DNA of 64,000 bases from Branchiostoma floridae. Taxonomy: Eukaryota; Chordata; Leptocardii; Amphioxiformes; Branchiostomatidae. Positions within the stretch are counted from its first letter, which is position 1; every line of letters begins with the position of its first letter. Made by a program: the position numbers and the translations under genes. The stretch is taken from contig NC_049980.1 in NCBI RefSeq assembly GCF_000003815.2, forward strand, positions 27,192,401-27,256,400. Reading direction: 5' to 3'. This document shows positions 52,801-61,800 of the stretch, piece after piece. The notes under the pieces are model-generated. The model worked only from the letters and a program-made list of their open reading frames with translations. It was not told the origin of the DNA and ran no database searches.

Positions 52801-55800
52801 TTACAATCTTTATTCACAGCTTAATATGCACAGTTTGTAGCATGGAACAGGCCATGCCACAGACTCTGTTTTCATTTTGATTTTCCTGTCCTGCATTGTT
52901 TTATTGAATCCGACAACCCTAGGTATTTTTTTTTCCAATTCTCCAACAGAAGCTGTATGTAGCCATGGATGAACCAGATGGGGTAGCTGGGGTGATGGCC
53001 ATACGTAAGAGTGAGCCTGACATTAAGGAACAGATTCTTCAGCATGAGAGCATAGGTAAGCTGGTCAATAACTAACTAAATCAAATCATTATATTTTTGT
53101 CTTCATATTGCTTTGAGATTGTATGAATTTCAAATCCTGAAGACCACTCTTTTCTTACATGCCTAACTGGGAATGCTTATTGGATTGGATTATATATAAA
53201 GTTTTTTACAAGCACCTAGTCCAATGTCGCAATCACGTGCCCACATTTCGATGAGTTTTTGTCACTTTCCTCATGGCAATGCTAATTCTACTTTGCTCTG
53301 CATTTACACATTGTAGATGTCTAGAAGCTTGTTTGTCATGCACAGTCCAAAATCCCGTCGTCTCTCAAATAGCTTCGACCAAAAATCTGCATTGATTGTT
53401 TTTTTTTTATTTTGGCCTCAATTAGAGTTTACAAATTGCATGTAAGATCTATACTTTCTTGAGTCCATACAAAATTGTAGAAAATCAAATTATGTATTGA
53501 GACAATCATTTGTGAAACTTTTAGATTTGTTTATCTTAAAATTTGTAAACCATTTACATCTTTATCCATTTCCTGCCTCTTGCAGGAGAGCTGCGTGATG
53601 CGTCTGCGTGCTACGAGCGAGCGCTGCAGACGGAGGCCAGCACCGTGCCTCACCACCAGGGCCTGCTGCGCTGCCTACTGGGGCTGGGACAGCTCACCAC
53701 GGCCATGGTGCACGTCAACGGGGTTCTCGCAGATAAGTAAGGAACACCAGACTGGGTCATAGAGAGTTTGGGACAAAGTAAAACCACTGTGCAAATATTC
53801 CTTAGGCCACACCAATTTAATTAGTTGGTTCTCGGAATCGCCGCTTCAAATTTTCCCAATTTAAAAAAAAAAAAAAAAATTCCGTTCAGTAAAAAAATCG
53901 TGCTGCAAAACTTTGGTTCCGTTAGAGAAACAGAACGTCTGGAAAGTACCAGTGCATTTACTTTTTCTCATCCCCAAGTCCTTTGTTACAAATTGATTCA
54001 TATCTTTTTTGTTGCAAAGTATATTTAGGAACAAATAAATAATCGTAAAATGAGATACACATGGGCATAACATAACGTAGCAGAACCAGAAGTTCAGCTG
54101 AGCATGTGCTCTCTCTCACACACACTTTCACATGCAAATTTTCAATTGAAACACAGAAATCAGCACCCAAACAAACAACTCAATAAATCACCAATACTTT
54201 TTCACTCTTGTACCTCCATAGCCAACATGTTTTGATATGCCTGAAATGCCCAAAGCCTTCCAAATGGAGATGAAAATGAAGTCGGACATTTTCCCGGGCG
54301 GCCATCTTTCTTCTTCAGCTTTGTTTTGACCCTGCAAGTCAAAAAAGCGCCCCCACGCTGTTTCTAGTGGAACTGCAGATTTGGCTAGATACATGTAGTA
54401 CCATTTCAGTGCTGATTTCAGTGATTGCATGTAACATTAGGTTTTTCTAAGGAAGTTTAATCAAACTGCATCTTAATTATTTGTCAACAAATAATTGTAC
54501 ATGTAACAAAAAGAGAGAATAAACCTATGGTTTTATACAACATGTAGTTCAGTACTTTGGCTTGTTCATGTATTTTTGGGGAGTGGAAGTATTTGTAATT
54601 TTGTTTCCAATTTGCACCAGTTGACCATGAAATGTAATTAGAGCCTTGGATAGACAGATTCTTATCAACTCAGAGAGCAAATAAGTCTTCCAGCAATGGT
54701 ATTTTATTTCTAGAGGCAAACTTAAATAATGTTTGTTGTTGTCATTGCATCTCTGTAAAAATACTATATTGGTCTATTTGAGAATGTTTTGTGAACATTT
54801 CTGTTTACTGTAGCAACTGTACATAATTTAATGTATATTGTACAAATTTATGCCAACATGCAATTTTGCATGTAATTTTAATTGATTATTAATAATAACT
54901 ATTTCTAGCACACGTATACCATGGGTTCAGGTCTGGACTAACCAGCCTGGACCTGAACCCAGACTTGTTGCAATTTTTTTTTTTTTTTTTTTTCGCCCTG
55001 TCGCTTCAATTTTTTTAGGAAAAAATCCGAGAACCAACTAATTAAATTGGTATGGCCTTATGAATCTAGACAAACCTTTACTTGTAAAGCATATCTGTAA
55101 CAGTTACATTTTCAATATCACAAAGAAATAAGAAGAAGCCGAATGTACGCAGTAGAATAGGATTCTTGAGTAGTGTATGTGTAGATTCATTGTATCATTA
55201 TATCATGTTGTATCATCTATTGTGACCTGTACTGAACCCAGTGGGTATGAATGTACAATAATAAAGGTCTTCATTCATTCAATGTTTAGTTAAGTGGGTA
55301 TTCACTGTTGCAAAAAGTAAGACTCAGCAAGAGTACCTTCAGCATAAATGAGAATATTCATTTAGTGATAATGGATTTATGCCCTGAGGTGTATATGGTG
55401 AATGCCTGCTAATCTCATACATGCCTAAACATGATATAAACCCCAGAAGGAGTGATGTGAATGAGGACTGTTTATTTAAGAGGTTCTTATACATGTAGAT
55501 AACCCAAGCAGGCTTTCTGTCATCATATTCACCATGCGAAAAGTGAGATATTGCTTTTTATGCTATAGGCCAGAGTGGACCAAGGACCTGAATGCCTTCA
55601 GGGTGGAGGCCTCATGGCAGCTGGGTAACTGGGACGGACTGGAGAACTATCTGAAAGTCTACAATGGAAAGTCTGAGGTGAAAATAGCAACTTGTTAGAT
55701 ACAGTTATTTGATCAAGGATTCTATAAGAAGGATCCTATAACTGCACAATACTCCACTAATCTGTGTAGTACACATTTTTTTTTTCAACCTTTATTTAAC

Positions 55801-58800
55801 CTTGATACATCAGTCGGCCTGAGCCGTTTTTCAAGATAAAGCCTATCTGATTTCAATATGTATTTAGTGCATGGTAATGCAGCACCATAACTGTACATAC
55901 ATGTAGCATATGCACACTTACTTAGCTCTACATTACATTGTCTGTGTTTGTGTGCATGTACCTGCCCACATGTGCAAGGATCTTGTCAACTTGGTGGTGT
56001 TTTAATCTGTTATACATGTACCATATACAGGTTCACAATGTTGTGTAACGTTACACGTATTGTAAATGTACACATTACAACACTTATTGTATAATTGAGG
56101 ACAGATTCAAGAACATGTTAACTTTGTTTCTGTTCTCCAGAGCAAGGGTTCCAGTAACTGGAGTGTTGGACTAGGAAAGATTCTTCTGGCTGCAAAACAC
56201 AGGGTAACATTTTATGAATACATTTTTGTATGAGGATTCACATAATTTTAACTTCAAAGGGGAAAAAAGCAATTAAGTATTTACAAGTTTTCCTGATTTT
56301 CAAGTACGAAATTGTAAAAATTGTCATCTTTGAGACAGGAATTACCCATCTTTGCTGGTGTTTTGTTTGTTCAGCACAAGTAAATGTTCTTGAAATTCAG
56401 GTCCAGGCCTGTACCTACTTGTTTGTTTGTTTCAACTTGTATTTTACAGGTACAGATATATGGAATTCATAAAATGGAATTCAAAAATTCAGATATTCTC
56501 CGCTTCTGCAGGATGAGGAAGACTTCTGGCACCAGCTGCAGATTGTGCGGAATGACCAGATGGGCCCGCTGTCTGCAGCCAGCATGGAGAGTGGGTCGTA
56601 CCAACGGGGATACGACTACATTGTCAGGTGGGTGGGCCAAGTCAGCATGTCTTTAAGTGCCCCTCAATATCTGTATTTGTATCTATATAGCCAGTATAAC
56701 CCTTTGGCGTAACACACCAGCTTCGCAGGCACGCGGTGTGGCAGCAGCTGGTTATATTATACTGAACGACGCGCGTCTGTCACACCTAACTTTTCCTAAA
56801 AATAATGTCTTCACTTCATACAATCACTGTGTCTACTGCTGTTGGTGTCCCTATTTGCATTTCAGCGAGTCATAGCTCAAGCATTACTCTTGGGAAATTT
56901 TAAGATCTTTGACTCTTTTAAGTAGCCACTATTAGATGTCTTACAAAGGCTTTAAGAAGAGAATGTAAGTGGAATCTCTTTCTCGGCTTGGCTTCGCGAA
57001 CAAAGATCGTCTAGGGACAGGTATATATGGGACACCCATATCCGAAGATTTGCACGCATTTGCATGCGCGTGAGATTCTTCCCCGGGCTTACCAATACAG
57101 TCCGTACTAAATGAAGCAGGACACGCACGTGCCAAAACCGCGCTAGGGGAAGCAATAAACGCACGTGCCAAAATCGCACTAGGAGAAGCAATACACGNNN
57201 NNNNNNNNNNNNNNNNNNNNNNNNNNNNNNNNNNNNNNNNNNNNNNNNNNNNNNNNNNNNNNNNNNNNNNNNNNNNNNNNNNNNNNNNNNNNNNNNNNNN
57301 NNNNNNNNNNNNNNNNNNNNNNNNNNNNNNNNNNNNNNNNNNNNNNNNNNNNNNNNNNNNNNNNNNNNNNNTGTGCATTGCTTCCCCTGGGGCACCCTCG
57401 GTATAGCTCCTAGGGATGTTGCCCACATCGGGGTCTGATGCGCGTAAGTGGAGTAGTCATTTTTCAAAAAGCAGGAGATAGCTGTGTATGCTTAAGCTAA
57501 CATCGCTATTGAAATGCAAATATATATGGGACACCAATATTCAGCACCAGTAGTTCAGCATTTGCCTGCATCATTGATAGTGAAAACCCTCTATGTCAAC
57601 TGACCGACCCTTACGGCTTACCTCCACCCTGCCAGACTGCACATGTTGTGTGAGCTGCAGCACGGAGTGAAGGTGCTGCTGAGGAGGGAGGATGCTGGGG
57701 AGCAGGAGGACGGGAGTCTGGACCTGGAGGCGCGGGCTCGCATCACGCAGTCGTCCTTCCGCACGCGGGAACCTCTCTACAGCCTCAGGAGGTGTATCAT
57801 CAACATGGCTGGCAGGTGAGGACAAGACTGGGGTTCATAGAACTTTGTATACTGACAACGAATGTCTTTCAATAGTTTCATCAGGTTGTAATTAATATGT
57901 CATTGAATAAAAATACTCTTTTTACACAACCATGTTTTATCTCGTTTGTGACCGCATTGTAAATATAATCAATCTTTACATTGTAAATATTTTATGTTTA
58001 TGACCGCATCTGAACTGTGAGCAGTGACACCGGTGCTGCAGTACAATGTGAAAGAGTCAGAATTGCCCTGAATAAGTTGACAGACATTCACCGAAACATT
58101 GGTTGTTAATAAATATGGTTGTGTAAAAAGAGTCTCTTTATTCAATGACAACATATTTGATAATGAAAAGCTGAAAGAACACCTCTGTTGTAAATGTAGA
58201 ATGTACATGTACTATGTAGCTTACACTAAGTATAGCAGAATCTTTGCTTTTGATGAAAACTTACAGCATGGTCAAATCCCTAGAAATCGTGCCGTACAGT
58301 TCTGCCCAAAATCCCCTTTTATGGCTTGCAGACATGTTTGAGTGAGCTATTTTCCTACTGTGTAACATCAGCTTGTACTTGTACTGTATCAGACTTGTAC
58401 TGTTTCTTCAAGGCCTTGTGAATTCAACAACATGAAAAATCTTTTCTGTTGTTCTCAGTCCTGATACAGTAGGTAAAGAGCTGGGACACTGCTGGCTCCA
58501 GAGTGCTAAGATCGCCCGTAAGGCGGGTCATCTCCAGACTGCCTACAGTTCCCTGCTGAACGCCAGCACCTACAGTCTACCTGAACTGCTGGTCGAGAAG
58601 GCCAAGTGGTTGTGGCATCAGGTGGGGGCTCTTGTATTACACTGATCATTTGCTAGAATTGATTTTAAGGATGACATACATTAAAAAAATGACTGCAAAA
58701 TGTCACCAAATACACACAATTTAATATGCGAAAACAGGATAACCTACCCTCTGAAAGAAGAAGAATAGAAATGAATCATTTTTTGTTATATACCTGATGT

Positions 58801-61800
58801 AAATTTTTATTTTTGTCATCAAAGTGGGGCTCACTCAAAATGTCAAAATTCCATTCTGGGAGTTTGGGAAAGGAGAACAGATGCCAGCAAAAGACCTGTC
58901 ATAAGAGAAATATACATAATAACACTTGTAGTGTTTAGGCCTTGTAGTGTACATGTCCAAAATGTACTTCACTTGTTATCTCCCTGCCATGACTTTTCAG
59001 AATGACCAGCACCAGGCCCTGATCACCCTACAGAAGGGTGTGGCTGAGCACTTCTCTGACACTGCCTACATGAACTGTGGCAGCTCCGAGGCAGCCAGCG
59101 CTAAAAAACACACACATGCCAAGGTATTGTCATTAGTCTCCTCAGTCTTTGATAATATGATAATAGGTGTCAAAGAAGTAAGATATTCACTTTTGAACTT
59201 TCGATCATTTTAGAAAATGTTTGTGTTATCTATGTTGTATTTCTTGAGTGCTTGATTTCATGTCTGGTTATTGATATTGAAAGGTGTAACTGTTTAATTA
59301 TTTGTTTGTTTTCTGCTTGTAGGCCCTGCTTCTAGTTGGTAGATTGATGGAGGACACTGCTATGTATGATAGCAACCAAGTCATGAAACAGTACAAGGTG
59401 GGCACATCATCCTTCCTTTTTCAACAGTCATTTTCTTTTGCATTATTTCTGATCAGGCTTTTCTACATTAAGTTTTAGGACACAATGATGTACAAAAGTC
59501 TGGCGAAAAGGTCAAATCTGGAGTTGCTAAAAAATACTGTAAACCTTTGTGGTGACCTCTCCACCATGCAACCGTCACACCGTAAACAATGCAAATTTTC
59601 TGTCAGTAATGCTCTCTGATGGTAATGTCCACCACACTTTCTCTCTGACTGAGACAATTTGTCAGTGTCTGCAATAGCTGTGAGTGTTACAAGGAGGGTG
59701 TATGTACCATTTGAGTAGTACTACTGGTGTGCTCCTAAATTCTATAACTCTGAGCTATGTGAAACCACACAATGTACCCTTCACAATGTCATGTTTCTAT
59801 TATGCCCTTAAATCACCTTCGAAGAATGTGCTTTTCTCACTCCTAAAATAGTTTCCTCAGGTTGGTAGATTATAGGATGTAGGAGAATTCTTTTTACATG
59901 TTACTTTTTACTTACATAAGCAATGTAAGTACCTGCTGGTTGTGTAAAAAGAATTCTCCTACATCCTATGCTTTTTTCCCTCTAGAGTGTTGTGGAGGTT
60001 TACCAAGAGTGGGAGGATGGACACTTCTATCTGGCTAAGTACTATGACCGCATCATGACTACCATGCGTGAAACACCAGTCAAGGCAGGGTCAGTATCTT
60101 CTTTTAGGCTTAAGGCTTTTCTTTTGTGATCTTGAGATATGAAGAGAAGTGCATATTTATTTCAGATCTTTTGATATGAGATTGTTTAGAACAAATTAAC
60201 TATTGTACAGAATATACAAAATTTTATATTAATTTCTGTATAAAATCTATCAGTTGAACTGTTATGGCATTGTGTAATAATAGTTAGGTAGTAAAAATGC
60301 AACATTGTCACATCATACTACTAGTAACATAGAAAAGCTTCCGGTTTTGTTTAAAACTTAGTGTTGACTTCAAATTCTTTTAATGGTACATTTACCACCA
60401 AAAACATGAGGTGTGTTGTTTTGTACTGTTTGTAAACAAAGGAAAGAAAGCTGCAAATGTGCTAAAAATATCGTTATAATTCATAGATTTTGTTATCCAG
60501 TGTTGCTGCTGAAATTCTACATTGAGCACCTTTAAAACAGTGCTGAATTACTTTTTTATAGAGAAATCATCCTGTACGTGGTGACGTACTTCGGGCGCTC
60601 CCTGCAGTACGGTAACCAGCACATCTACCAGTCCATGCCGAGGCTACTGGCTCTGTGGCTTGACTACGGAGCAAAGGTGTCAGATTTGGAGAAAGGTACA
60701 GCAGTCCTGCTACCTGTATGCTTGCTTTGTTGTGACTCTAAAGCTTGAAAAATTCAAGAATACCTGTTTACGTTTCTGAAACAGACCACATTGGTTCGTA
60801 ACAAAGTGATTAACATAAACTTAAGTATTAGAGTAGGTAATTATTGTGTTTGTCAAGGATGATGACTCTTACTAGTTCTCATTCTTAATACTAAATGTAA
60901 TTGTTTAGATGACATGATGGGGCAAGGGTAATTGGATTCTGTCAATGTACAAGGTATTCATAATATCTTGGAAGGGAGCTTCCTGCATTCTGTTGAAAGT
61001 ATCTGCTTCCCATAGCCTAGCTTTTTAATCTCTGTACAGTATTGCATAACAAAAGCAGTTCTATCTTACCCACCAACAATGGAGGCAGTCTTGGTGGCCA
61101 CCATCTTGTATACTTGGGCAGTAAATTGATAAAATGCGGAGACTATGTCAGGTTTCTTTTAGATGCCTAGTAATTGAGTTAACATTTCCTACCTGCTTTG
61201 TACCTTCAGATGTGTTTGAAGTAAGATGGCATTTCTTTTTTCAGCTGGAAGGGCAGAGAGGTCAAACATGAGGGTTCTGCTCCCAAAACTTAACGAGGTT
61301 TGAATTATGTCATTGTTAATCAATAGATTAGATGAATGGTTAGTATTCTTTTTCCAGGCTTGGAGGAGATTTACTGTACATGTACTTGCAACATCATCAT
61401 CATCATCATCATAGTGTGATACAAATGTATCTTATAATCCACAATAAAGGTCTTCTCTTTCTCTCTCTCTTTAATGGTAATAAAAGGAGTTAAACTTAAA
61501 GGGTACATAGCCTTTTGGAGACCTTACTGGTGCAATGGGTTGTTAATCTGCTATGTATGGGGCAATATTGATATTAGTGGAGCCCATCCTTTCCACTTTG
61601 TACACCCTTATACGACTCCAAGTCAGGTCCCAACTTACACTTACACTTAGGTAGAGTGAGGGAAGTCATGTTAAGTGCCTTTCCCAGGACACAATGTCTA
61701 GCTAGGAATGGCAGGAACCAAACCACTCAATTCCATATCTACTTAAAATCTAAACAGTAGATGTATGCCTTTGACACCATTGATAGTGGAATAAAATCAA

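Noticed and set aside
56941-57467. 160-171 residue frames across the 174-N gap
   Set aside because: Much of the frame is N, and the rest is a 36 bp repeat whose length is a multiple of three.
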